DNA from: Caballeronia udeis
GTDB lineage: Bacteria > Pseudomonadota > Gammaproteobacteria > Burkholderiales > Burkholderiaceae
Direction: 5' to 3'
NCBI RefSeq assembly: GCF_001544555.2
Contig: NZ_FCOK02000088.1
Location: 1 to 39,697, forward strand
Length of the DNA stretch: 39,697 bases
The translations under genes and the position numbers were made by a program. Below the pieces are notes generated by a model that searched no databases, had not been told where the DNA came from, and saw nothing but the letters and a program-made list of their open reading frames with translations. This document shows, piece by piece, positions 25,678-33,697 of this stretch. Numbering within the stretch: the stretch's first letter is position 1; every line of letters starts with the position of its first letter.

Positions 25678-25740
25678 TCATTTTCGGAAGATGAGCAGAG
25701 AAATAAACAGTGTGGTCACAAAACCGATCAGCAATTCCAT
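25678..25740 (-). CDS. Possible 20-residue membrane peptide upstream of tonB
   Basis: On the minus strand the very strong ribosome site AAGGAGGGAACG precedes an ATG that opens a frame of 20 codons ending in TGA. The peptide is MELLIGFVTT-LFISLLIFRK: one hydrophobic helix with a positive C-terminal end, as in known one-helix membrane micro-proteins. It lies 72 bp before tonB in the same direction. I know no matching family. It may be a leader for the operon or a real membrane peptide. The rest of the gap (25741-25945) shows nothing recognisable. Confidence 0.5.
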   Translation of the reverse strand: MELLIGFVTTLFISLLIFRK

Positions 25741-25945
25741 CGTTCCCTCCTTGGATGGGGGTTGGCGGGCTGGCTCAATGTGACCTGGCTTGCGGGCGGA
25801 GAAGCGGAGACTGCGATGTCAGAGACTGCTATGTCAAACAGACTTGCGGAGCGTGACGATCGGCTTGAAAGCCATGCATCGTGTGGTCAGTGTGGTGATG
25901 CAGCAGTGACCCGCGAACGCGAATCCCCGTTGACCTGAAGCGTGC

Positions 25946-26182
25946 TTACGCAGCCTTGCGTTCGTAGAACGTCATGGGTACAGCCTGATGCTGATCGCCG
26001 CGCATGCTGCAATGCGACGCGCAACCGCTTTGCAACATCACGTCGCGCACGGTTTCTTCGCATTTGCCGCAGCACAGGGCGACACCCAGTTCGAATTGCA
26101 GTTCGTCGAACGTAACAACGCCATCCGCGATTGAGGCGCGAATCTTTCTGTCCGACACTGACTTGCATACACAGACGATCAT
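25946..26182 (-). CDS. bfd: Bacterioferritin-associated ferredoxin
   Basis: A 78-residue [2Fe-2S] ferredoxin that binds bacterioferritin and lets its iron out by reducing the ferric core. The cluster cysteines are Cys4 and Cys6 (MIVCVC) and the pair in ALCCGKC (residues 37/38 and 41), followed by EETVRDVM. The C-terminus is longer than in E. coli Bfd (64) and has extra Cys and His. The ATG at 26182 fits the family; a TTG two codons upstream is also in frame. The Fur box just upstream suggests expression when iron is short. Confidence 0.92.
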   Translation of the reverse strand: MIVCVCKSVSDRKIRASIADGVVTFDELQFELGVALCCGKCEETVRDVMLQSGCASHCSMRGDQHQAVPMTFYERKAA

Positions 26183-26205
26183 GATCAACCGCGATAGCTA
26201 ACGTT

Positions 26206-26224
26206 AATGCGAATTATTATCATT
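26206..26224. promoter_or_regulatory. Fur box of bfd
   Basis: AATGCGAATTATTATCATT differs from the remembered consensus AATGATAATNATTATCATT at only two fixed positions. It stands 24 bp before the bfd ATG. The remaining gap up to murI (26225-26438) shows no gene. Confidence 0.82.
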
Positions 26225-26438
26225 CCTTATGAGGAAGTTGGCAATAGGGGTGAATGGTTTTTTTCGGCATGCGCCGGGTGGGAAAAGGGGCCGGGGCGCA
26301 GAGCCTTGTCGCAGAAAGCATCCGACGTATGTAAAAAACTGAAACCGCGTGCGTGGAAGGGGCTTTTTCAGCCGATAGAGTGGTTTTTTTGCGATTTTGA
26401 AGCGAACGGGGGGCTTGGAACCGCTGTGAAGCGCTGCC

Positions 26439-27377
26439 TCAGACCGGATCGGATTCCAGTCCCAGCGCACGTCGTGAGGGGATCACGACGTGTTCGACGG
26501 CCACATCCAGCCCGAGCAGCGACGCCGCGAGTTGTCGCAGAGCCTTACCGTCATTGGTGGAGTAAAAGCGCGGCAATTCGATTGCCTGAGCCTGAGTTTG
26601 ATCCTGAACTTGATCATGAGTCTGGGCAGGCATTGCGCGCAGACCAAACGAATCCAGTTGCCGTTCGAGTTGCCGCGCAATCGCGATGCTTGTGTCGACC
26701 AGCGTGAGCCGATCGCCGGCAATGGAGCGGATGGCTTCATCGAGAAAGGGGTAGTGCGTGCAGCCGAGCACCAGCGTGTCGGCGTTGGCGTCGAGCATGG
26801 GCTGCACATAGCTTCGCAGCAGCGCGACGAGCTCCGGCGAGTCCGTGTCGCAGCGTTCCACCGCCTGCACGAGGCCGTGGCCCGGCTGCAGGATGAAGCG
26901 GCAGTCGCCGGTATGGCGCTCGGCCAGCGCCTGAAACCGCGCGCTGCGCAGCGTAACGGCCGTCGCAAGTACGCCCACCACGCGCGTTTGCGACGTGATT
27001 GCCGCCGGCTTGATGCCCGGTTCCACGCCGATCACGGGAACGGCCAAGCGTTCGCGGGCTTGAGCAATTGACTGCGAGGTGGCCGTGTTGCATGCGACTA
27101 CCAGGGCCTTCGCGCCCTGCGATACCAGCCATTCGCAGATCGCGAGCGTCCGGTCGGCGATAAAGTCGTCATCGCGTTCACCGTATGGCGCGTACAGCGA
27201 ATCCGCGGCGTAGATCAACCGTTCGTCCGGCAACGCGGCACGTACCGCGCGTAACACGGACAAACCGCCGAGGCCCGAATCGAAAATACCGATGGGCGCG
27301 TTCGAACCAGGCGCCTCGGGAGAGGCACCAACATAAACCGCGGGGCTAGACGATGAACGAAGGGCGTCGAATGGCAT
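26439..27377 (-). CDS. murI: MurI, glutamate racemase
   Basis: A 312-residue cofactor-independent enzyme that makes D-glutamate for peptidoglycan. The family start is PIGIFDSGLGGLSVLR at residue 28; the catalytic cysteines are Cys96 (VVACNTAT) and Cys206 (VLGCTHYP). The protein is longer than usual (about 265-290), with a 27-residue N-terminal tail and a Gln/Asp-rich insertion THDQVQDQTQAQA near residue 255. It follows bfr in the same direction with a gap of 13 bp, so the two may be co-transcribed. Confidence 0.93.
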   Translation of the reverse strand: MPFDALRSSSSPAVYVGASPEAPGSNAPIGIFDSGLGGLSVLRAVRAALPDERLIYAADSLYAPYGERDDDFIADRTLAICEWLVSQGAKALVVACNTATSQSIAQARERLAVPVIGVEPGIKPAAITSQTRVVGVLATAVTLRSARFQALAERHTGDCRFILQPGHGLVQAVERCDTDSPELVALLRSYVQPMLDANADTLVLGCTHYPFLDEAIRSIAGDRLTLVDTSIAIARQLERQLDSFGLRAMPAQTHDQVQDQTQAQAIELPRFYSTNDGKALRQLAASLLGLDVAVEHVVIPSRRALGLESDPV

Positions 27378-27390
27378 TATGGCCGGTAGT

Positions 27391-27867
27391 TTACTCGTTC
27401 TCGCCCATCATGGTTTGCTGATAGTTCTGGATGCCGACCTTTGCCACCAGATCGATTTGCGTTTCCAGCCAGTCGATGTGCTCTTCCGTATCGTCGAGAA
27501 TCTTCACAAAGATTTCACGCGAGATGAAATCGCGAACCGACTCGCAATAGGCGATGGCTTCCTTGCATGTGCTCTGCGAAATCTGTTCGAGCTTCAAGTC
27601 GCATTTGAGGATTTCTTCGGTCTCTTCACCAATCAGCAGCTTGTGCAGGTCTTGCAGGTTCGGCAGGCCATCAAGCATGAAAATACGCTGGATCAGCCAG
27701 TCGGCATGCTTCATCTCGCCGATCGACTCGTCGTATTCATGCTTGCCGAGCTTTTCCAGCCCCCAGTGCTTGTACATGCGCGCATGCAGGAAGTACTGGT
27801 TGATCGCAGTCAGCTCGTTCTTCAGCTGCTGGTTGAGGTATTCGAGGGCTTTTACGTCGCCTTGCAT
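27391..27867 (-). CDS. bfr: Bacterioferritin with altered ferroxidase motif
   Basis: A 158-residue haem-binding ferritin, the same length as E. coli Bfr and alignable without gaps. The ligands Glu18, Glu51, His54, Glu94 and His130 and the haem-binding Met52 all fall at the canonical positions. Position 127, normally the bridging Glu of the di-iron site, is Thr (DDTEEHIDWLE against DEEGHIDWLE); Glu128 and Glu129 are next to it. Whether oxidation is affected cannot be judged from sequence. It is upstream of murI, and bfd follows after murI in the same direction, so storage and release genes are close together. Confidence 0.95.
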   Translation of the reverse strand: MQGDVKALEYLNQQLKNELTAINQYFLHARMYKHWGLEKLGKHEYDESIGEMKHADWLIQRIFMLDGLPNLQDLHKLLIGEETEEILKCDLKLEQISQSTCKEAIAYCESVRDFISREIFVKILDDTEEHIDWLETQIDLVAKVGIQNYQQTMMGENE

Positions 27868-28041
27868 GTTGGTTCCTTGTGTGGGCGTTTCAGCTGTTCA
27901 AACATAACCGCTCAAGTTTAAAAAGCCAAGATGAAAAAGGGTGTTTTCCCCGCTATTTCATAGAGATGTCGCAGGGATTTCACGTTTTCGCGCGATGGAA
28001 TGAGAATGAAAACAGTTCTCTTCGCAGCAGCCCGAAAATGC

Positions 28042-28073
28042 AAGAGCCGGGCGCATGGCCCGGCTCTTTTTAG
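28042..28073. terminator. Terminator between fumarase and bfr
   Basis: AAGAGCCGGGC and GCCCGGCTCTT pair around GCATG with a T-run on the plus side (and A-rich left flank). It lies between the fumarase stop at 28096 and the bfr start. Confidence 0.75.
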
Positions 28074-28095
28074 CTCGTATTGCTAAGGTCGTAGT

Positions 28096-29619
28096 TTAAA
28101 CCGTCGCGACCGGAATCTTGCCGATCTTTGCTTGCCATTCCTTCGGTCCAGTCTGATGCACGGAGGTTCCGGCCGAATCAACGGCAACCGTCACCGGCAT
28201 ATCCTGTACGTCGAATTCATAGATGGCTTCCATGCCGAGGTCTTCGAACGCGATGACCTCGGCGCCGCGAATCGCCTTAGAAACCAGGTACGCCGCGCCG
28301 CCCACCGCCATCATGTACGCGGCGTTGTGCTTCTTGATCGCCTCGATGGCAACCGGGCCGCGCTCCGCCTTGCCGATCATCGAGATCAGGCCGGTTTGCG
28401 ACAGCATCATGTCGGTGAACTTGTCCATGCGCGTGGCCGTGGTGGGACCTGCCGGGCCAACCACTTCCTCGCGGACGGGATCAACCGGGCCGACATAATA
28501 AATCACGCGGTTGGTGAAATCGACAGGCAGCTTTTCGCCCTTGGCGAGCATGTCGGCAATACGTTTGTGGGCCGCGTCGCGCCCCGTCAGCATCTTGCCG
28601 GAGAGCAGCAGCGTCTGGCCAGGCTTCCATGCCGCGACCTGTTCCTTCGTCAGCGTATTCAGGTCAACGCGCTGGCTAGTTTCCGTGTTGGCGACCCACT
28701 CGACCTTCGGCCAGGCGTCGAGCGAAGGCACGTCGAGTTTCGCCACGCCCGAACCGTCGAGCGTGAAATGCGCGTGGCGCGTGGCCGCGCAGTTCGGGAT
28801 GATCGCGATCGGCTTCGATGCCGCGTGTGTGGGAGCAGCCATGATCTTCACATCGAGCACGGTGGCGAGGCCGCCCAGACCCTGCGCGCCAATGCCCAGC
28901 GCGTTGACCTTCTCGTGCAGCTCGACGCGCAACTCTTCGATCCAGTCCTGCGGCCCGCGTGCGATGACGTCCTGGATATCGATGGCGTCCATCAGCGATT
29001 CCTTCGCCATGACCATCGCCTTCTCCGCCGTCCCGCCGATGCCGATTCCGAGCATGCCGGGAGGGCACCATCCAGCGCCCATCAGCGGCACGGTTTTCAG
29101 CACCCAGTCGACGATGGAGTCCGACGGGTTGAGCATCGCGAACTTCGTCTTGTTCTCCGAGCCGCCGCCCTTGGCCGCGATCTGGACATCGACTTTATCG
29201 CCGGGGACGATCTCGTAGTGGATCACCGCCGGCGTGTTGTCCTTCGTGTTCTTGCGCGCGCCTTCGGGCGGGCTGACGATGGATGCGCGCAGCACGTTGT
29301 CCGGGTTCAGGTAACCGCGGCGCACGCCTTCGTTGATCATGTCGGTGACGCCCATGGTCGCACCGTCCCAGCGTACGTCCATGCCCACTTTCACGAACAC
29401 CGTGACGATGCCCGTGTCCTGGCAGATCGGCCGATGGCCTTCCGCGCACATGCGGCTGTTTGTCAGGATCTGCGCGATGGCGTCTTTTGCGGCCGGACTC
29501 TCTTCGAGTTCGTACGCGCGGCCGAGTGCCTGGATGTAGTCGAGCGGATGGTAAAAGCTGATGTGCTGAAGCGAATCCGCAATGCTCTGGATCAGGTCTT
29601 CCTGCTTGATGATGGTCAT
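28096..29619 (-). CDS. fumA: Class I fumarate hydratase
   Basis: A 507-residue iron-sulfur fumarase that hydrates fumarate to malate in the citric acid cycle. The cluster cysteines can be seen in GHRPICQDTGIVTVFVKVG, GWCPPGMLGIGIGG and IPNCAATRHAHFTLDG. The C-terminal beta domain begins with LLSGKMLTGRDAAHKRI and has VGPAGPTTATRMDKFT. The length matches the family. No ribosome site is visible before the ATG. The gene is upstream of nothing obvious in its direction and is probably monocistronic. Confidence 0.95.
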   Translation of the reverse strand: MTIIKQEDLIQSIADSLQHISFYHPLDYIQALGRAYELEESPAAKDAIAQILTNSRMCAEGHRPICQDTGIVTVFVKVGMDVRWDGATMGVTDMINEGVRRGYLNPDNVLRASIVSPPEGARKNTKDNTPAVIHYEIVPGDKVDVQIAAKGGGSENKTKFAMLNPSDSIVDWVLKTVPLMGAGWCPPGMLGIGIGGTAEKAMVMAKESLMDAIDIQDVIARGPQDWIEELRVELHEKVNALGIGAQGLGGLATVLDVKIMAAPTHAASKPIAIIPNCAATRHAHFTLDGSGVAKLDVPSLDAWPKVEWVANTETSQRVDLNTLTKEQVAAWKPGQTLLLSGKMLTGRDAAHKRIADMLAKGEKLPVDFTNRVIYYVGPVDPVREEVVGPAGPTTATRMDKFTDMMLSQTGLISMIGKAERGPVAIEAIKKHNAAYMMAVGGAAYLVSKAIRGAEVIAFEDLGMEAIYEFDVQDMPVTVAVDSAGTSVHQTGPKEWQAKIGKIPVATV

Positions 29620-29688
29620 GGCTTGAACGTGTGGGGAAGGGACGTTATCGGGACTTTATGGGTACTTTCATCGGCGCTTTGAACGCGC

Positions 29689-30297
29689 TCATGGGTGTAA
29701 TTCTGCTGCTTGCTCGTGCGCCTTCGCTGGCGTGGCGGATGGCTCATGAAAATGCTCGGGGTGCGTGTGCGTGGTCAGGCGGTCGACCCACGCCATGATC
29801 AGCGCCGACAGCAGGAACGCCAGGTGAATGATCACCTGCCACATCACCGCGTGCTCGGAGTACTGGTCCGGGTTGATGAAGGTTTTCAGCAGATGGATGG
29901 ACGAGATGCTGATGAGCGCCATGGACAGCTTGACCTTCAGCACGCCGGCATTCACATGATCGAGCCATTCCGGCTGGTCGGGGTGGCCTTCCACGCCGAG
30001 CCGCGAGACGAAGGTTTCGTAGCCGCCCACGATCACCATGATCAGCAGGTTCGAGATCATCACCACGTCGATCAGGCCGAGGACGACCAGCATGATGTTG
30101 GTTTCATCGAGCGTCGTCATGTGAGTGACGAGGTGCCAGACTTCCTTCAGGAACAGGACGACATACACGCCTTGCGCCACGATCAGGCCGAGATACAGCG
30201 GCACCTGGAGCCAGCGGCTCATGAAAATAACGGCGGGAAGAGGCTTCATTGAAGGGCGCGGAGGACGGGTGCCGGGGATGTTCGGGGATGCGGACAT
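29689..30297 (-). CDS. YqhA/UPF0114 family inner-membrane protein
   Basis: A 202-residue protein with four hydrophobic segments. It matches E. coli YqhA in the blocks SRWLQVPLYLGLIVA, LIDVVMISNLLIMVIVGGYETFVSRL, ISISSIHLLKTFI and WQVIIHLAFLLSALIMAWVDRLT. The C-terminal tail is His-rich (THTHPEHFHEP). The function of the family is unknown. MSASPN at 30297 was taken as start; MKPLP at 30249 is an alternative closer to the E. coli protein length. Neither has a clear ribosome site. It is in the same direction as fumarase and 69 bp upstream of it. Confidence 0.85.
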   Translation of the reverse strand: MSASPNIPGTRPPRPSMKPLPAVIFMSRWLQVPLYLGLIVAQGVYVVLFLKEVWHLVTHMTTLDETNIMLVVLGLIDVVMISNLLIMVIVGGYETFVSRLGVEGHPDQPEWLDHVNAGVLKVKLSMALISISSIHLLKTFINPDQYSEHAVMWQVIIHLAFLLSALIMAWVDRLTTHTHPEHFHEPSATPAKAHEQAAELHP

Positions 30298-30542
30298 GAG
30301 CGGTGCCGGGTCGTGTGAGGTTGGTTGATTCCGTACGTGCGTTGGACGTGGCGGGCGCGAAGCGGGCTCCCACGCACATTTTTGAGAAAGCGCGTTATTG
30401 TAGCGCGATGGCGCCGCCGGGTTGCGGGTCAACCCTGAGGACGTCCGCACGCGCTGCATGCTCCAAAACTGCTCACCGGCGGTTCCGCCGCGCGCGCGAA
30501 ACCCGTGGGAAACCTCGCTGGAAGCGGTTTCCGGTCAAGAAA

Positions 30543-30866
30543 TCATCGACGGCGCCGTTTTTCCTTCATGCTGGCCAGCACGATCCCGGCGACCACGCAC
30601 GCCAGCGCAATCCCGGGCGCGATAGTCGGACGCTCACCCAGAAACACAATGCCGCAGAGCGCCGCCGTCATCGGCAAGAGTCCGCAAAACACGCTTGCGA
30701 GACTGCCGTTCACGTGCCAGATGCCTGTCATTCACAGCCAGAACGAAAAGACGCTTGCCGAGAGTCCATACCAGAGCACGAGGTTCCAGACGCTCAGGCT
30801 ACGCTGCTGCATGGCTGCGATGAGGTAGAGCGCGTAACGATTCAAGCTGGAATCCGGGCAACGAGT
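30543..30866 (-). pseudogene. EamA/DMT-family transporter remnant
   Basis: Only the last third of an EamA transporter (family length about 290-300) can be read. The frame runs from just after a stop at 30867-30869 through RYALYLIAAMQQRSLSVWNL and ends in IALACVVAGIVLASMKEKRRRR. An in-frame TGA at 30732-30734 interrupts it where Trp would be expected (FWL-stop-MTGIWHVNGS). The N-terminal half is missing in the sequence to the right. A truncated, decayed gene is the simplest reading. Confidence 0.75.
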
Positions 30867-31228
30867 TCAGTTAACATGACATTGCGCGTCATGCATCGCG
30901 CGGGGCCGAGGCAGCAAGCGAGAGCCGGGTGCATCATGGTGTTGGCGCGTTGAAAGGGCCGCATTGTAAAAGTGACGACCCCTACGTGTATACCCCGTGG
31001 TCATCGGGTGGATTGCGTAAGTAGCGGGTAAGGAGCGCGGCTTATCTTCGCCGTATAAAGCCTGGCGCGCGTATGCTGCGCTGCATCGAACAGGCAAGCA
31101 CAGAGGCAGGAGACGCGGCACGGCGCTGGGCAATTGCGCGTGTCGTCCACGCCTGAAAACATGGCGGCTTCGGGGCTTGGGTTCCGGAGTCGCGGTCATC
31201 AGATTTACCATCAAAGAAGGGGTTGTCG
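30867..31228. other. Intergenic region upstream of acs
   Basis: This stretch lies between the EamA remnant and acs. I see no gene or terminator. It should contain the acs promoter; TATAAA at about 31056-31061 is a candidate -10 without a good partner. An AAGAAGGGG ribosome site is directly before acs. Confidence 0.4.
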
Positions 31229-33211
31229 ATGTCTGCGATTGAATCCGTACTCCAGGAACGCCGTATTTTTCCGCCCTCGGCCAAAGCATCGGCCGGCGCA
31301 GCGATTTCTGGCATGGACGCGTACAAGGCTTTGACGTCCGAAGCCGAACGCGATTACGAAGGCTTCTGGGCGCGTCTCGCGCGCGAGACGCTTAGCTGGC
31401 ACAAGCCGTTCACCACCGTTCTCGACGAATCGAATCCGCCGTTCTACAAGTGGTTCGAGGACGGCGAGATCAACGCGTCGTATAACTGCATCGACCGTCA
31501 TGTGGAAGCCGGTCACGGTGCGAAGAACGCGATCATCTTCGAAGCCGATGACGGCACCGTCGTGAACGTCACATACCAGGATCTCCTGCAGCGCGTCTGC
31601 CGCTTCGCCAACGCACTCAAGAAGCGCGGCGTGAAGAAAGGCGATCGCGTGGTGATCTACATGCCGATGTCGGTGGAAGGCGTGGTCGCCATGCAAGCCT
31701 GCGCGCGCATTGGCGCGACGCACTCGGTGGTGTTCGGCGGGTTTTCGTCGAAGTCGCTCAACGAACGGCTGGTCGATGTGGGCGCGGTTGCGCTCGTTAC
31801 ATCGGACGAACAAATGCGCGGCGGCAAGGCGCTGCCGCTGAAGAACATTGCCGATGAAGCCATCGCCGCCGGCGGTTGCGAAGCGGTCACGAGCGTGATC
31901 GTGTACAAGCGCACCGGCGGCAAGATCCAATGGCATGAAGACCGCGATCTCTGGATGCACGAGCTGGTCGCGAACGAAGCTGACAAGTGCGAGCCGGAAT
32001 GGGTCAGCGCCGAACATCCGCTGTTCATCTTGTACACGTCGGGTTCCACGGGCAAACCGAAGGGCGTTCAGCACAGCACCGGCGGATTTTTGCTGTGGGC
32101 CGCGCAGACCATGAAGTGGACCTTCGACGCCAAGCCTGACGACGTGTTCTGGTGCACCGCCGACATTGGCTGGATCACCGGGCATAGCTACATTGCGTAT
32201 GGTCCGACCGCCATTGGTGCGACCCAGGTCGTGTTCGAAGGCGTGCCGACCTACCCGAACGCCGGGCGCTTCTGGGAAATGATCGCCAGGCACAAGGTCA
32301 CGATCTTCTACACCGCGCCGACCGCTATCCGCTCGCTGATCAAGATGGCCGAAGCCGATGCAAAAGTGCATCCGAAGAGCTTTGACCTGTCGTCGTTGCG
32401 CATTCTTGGCACCGTCGGCGAGCCGATCAATCCGGAAGCGTGGATGTGGTATCACGAGAACGTGGGCGGCGGCGCTTGCCCTATCGTCGACACGTGGTGG
32501 CAGACCGAAACCGGCGGCCACATGATCACGCCGCTGCCGGGCGCAACGCCTCTCGTGCCGGGTTCCTGCACGCTGCCGTTGCCGGGCATCATGGCGGCTG
32601 TTGTCGATGAAACCGGTCAGGACGTGCCGAACGGGCAGGGCGGGATCCTGGTCATCAAGCGGCCGTGGCCGTCGGGGTTGCGCAACGTATGGGGCGATCC
32701 GGAGCGCTACAAGAAGAGCTACTTCCCGGAAGAACTCGGCGGCAAGCTGTACCTCGCCGGCGACGGCGCCGTGTGCGACAAGGAGACGGGTTACTTCACG
32801 ATCATGGGCCGGATCGACGACGTGCTGAACGTGTCGGGGCATCGGCTTGGGACCATGGAGATCGAGTCGGCGCTGGTGTCGAATCCGATCGTGGCGGAGG
32901 CCGCGGTGGTCGGCCGTCCCGACGATACGACCGGCGAAGCGGTGTGCGCGTTCGTCGTGCTGAAGCGCTCGCGCCCCGATGGCGCGGAAGCCAGGCAGAT
33001 CGCCAATGAACTGCGGGCGTGGGTCGCGAAGGAAATCGGTCCGATCGCGAAACCGAAGGACATTCGTTTCGGCGATAACCTCCCGAAGACCCGCTCCGGC
33101 AAGATCATGCGGCGCCTGTTGCGTTCGCTGGCGAAGGACGAGGCGATCACGCAGGACGTGTCGACACTCGAGAATCCCGCAATCCTCGATCAACTCGGCG
33201 AAGCGTATTGA
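31229..33211 (+). CDS. acs: Acetyl-CoA synthetase
   Basis: A 660-residue AMP-forming acetate-CoA ligase that activates acetate. Motifs: LFILYTSGSTGKPKGVQHSTGG (AMP/ATP-binding P-loop), WWQTETGG, and the C-terminal PKTRSGKIMRRLLR with Lys625, the residue that protein acetylases modify to inactivate Acs. The N-terminus (ERDYEGFWARLARETLSWHKPFTTVLD) is the ACAS_N domain. ATG 31229 has AAGAAGGGG upstream; an in-frame TTG two codons earlier is less likely. The symporter genes that follow suggest acetate uptake and activation together. Confidence 0.96.
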   Translation: MSAIESVLQERRIFPPSAKASAGAAISGMDAYKALTSEAERDYEGFWARLARETLSWHKPFTTVLDESNPPFYKWFEDGEINASYNCIDRHVEAGHGAKNAIIFEADDGTVVNVTYQDLLQRVCRFANALKKRGVKKGDRVVIYMPMSVEGVVAMQACARIGATHSVVFGGFSSKSLNERLVDVGAVALVTSDEQMRGGKALPLKNIADEAIAAGGCEAVTSVIVYKRTGGKIQWHEDRDLWMHELVANEADKCEPEWVSAEHPLFILYTSGSTGKPKGVQHSTGGFLLWAAQTMKWTFDAKPDDVFWCTADIGWITGHSYIAYGPTAIGATQVVFEGVPTYPNAGRFWEMIARHKVTIFYTAPTAIRSLIKMAEADAKVHPKSFDLSSLRILGTVGEPINPEAWMWYHENVGGGACPIVDTWWQTETGGHMITPLPGATPLVPGSCTLPLPGIMAAVVDETGQDVPNGQGGILVIKRPWPSGLRNVWGDPERYKKSYFPEELGGKLYLAGDGAVCDKETGYFTIMGRIDDVLNVSGHRLGTMEIESALVSNPIVAEAAVVGRPDDTTGEAVCAFVVLKRSRPDGAEARQIANELRAWVAKEIGPIAKPKDIRFGDNLPKTRSGKIMRRLLRSLAKDEAITQDVSTLENPAILDQLGEAY

Positions 33212-33242
33212 ATTTGGCTTGAGTATCATCTGGCTTTAAAGA

Positions 33243-33274
33243 GCGGCTTCCTGTTTCAGGAAGCCGTTTTTATA
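33243..33274 (+). terminator. Rho-independent terminator of acs
   Basis: GCGGCTTCCTG and CAGGAAGCCG form a ten-pair stem with a TTT loop, followed by TTTTTAT. Some read-through into the symporter genes may still occur. Confidence 0.85.
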
Positions 33275-33351
33275 TAGCGAGCGTGTATTCCGGGCCGGCA
33301 CGCGATGTCGATCCCGATTGCCGCGTCTTGAAGCATTTGGTAGATAAGCAC

Positions 33352-33690
33352 ATGGCTTTGATCCCACCGACCGCTGCAAGCCCTCCTGAACCACCGCCCG
33401 TCACGGAGGCGATGGCGCGCGCGCACCGGTTGTATTGGCGAACGAATCTCGCGTTGATATCGGTGCTGATGCTGATCGGCTTCGTGGTCTCGTTCGGCAT
33501 TCCGCTGATGGCGACGCGGCTCGACGGCATCCGTTTCGCAGGCTTTCCGCTGCCGTTTTATTTCGGTGCGCAGGGTGCGATCCTGGTGTATGTCGCATTG
33601 ATCGTGGTGTACATCGTGCTGATGCAGTTCGCCGATACCCGCTTGCAACGGACCCTTGGCATGCTTGCCCCGGTCAAGCCCGAGTCATGA
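33352..33690 (+). CDS. DUF4212 small subunit of a sodium:solute symporter
   Basis: A 112-residue membrane protein with two transmembrane helices (LISVLMLIGFVVSFGIPL and AILVYVALIVVYIVLMQ) and the family hallmark RLDGIRFAGFPLPFYFGAQGAI. The DUF4212 protein always precedes the larger VC_2705-type symporter. ATG 33352 was chosen for the family start; the frame runs 23 codons further upstream into the acs terminator. The stop is seven bases before the symporter ATG. Confidence 0.9.
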   Translation: MALIPPTAASPPEPPPVTEAMARAHRLYWRTNLALISVLMLIGFVVSFGIPLMATRLDGIRFAGFPLPFYFGAQGAILVYVALIVVYIVLMQFADTRLQRTLGMLAPVKPES

Positions 33691-33697
33691 ATTGCCG

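Noticed and set aside
28132..29682. A 516-codon plus-strand frame opposite the fumarase
   Set aside because: Antisense shadow with no motifs; the minus-strand fumarase is unmistakable.
31068..31085. Sigma-54 promoter before acs (TGGCGCGCGTATGCTGC)
   Set aside because: The spacing between GG and GC is one base short of the required -24/-12 distance.
31211..33229. A 672-codon open frame on the minus strand
   Set aside because: It is antisense to acs, which has all family motifs. The frame is rich in Arg, His and Asp, typical of a shadow in high-GC DNA.
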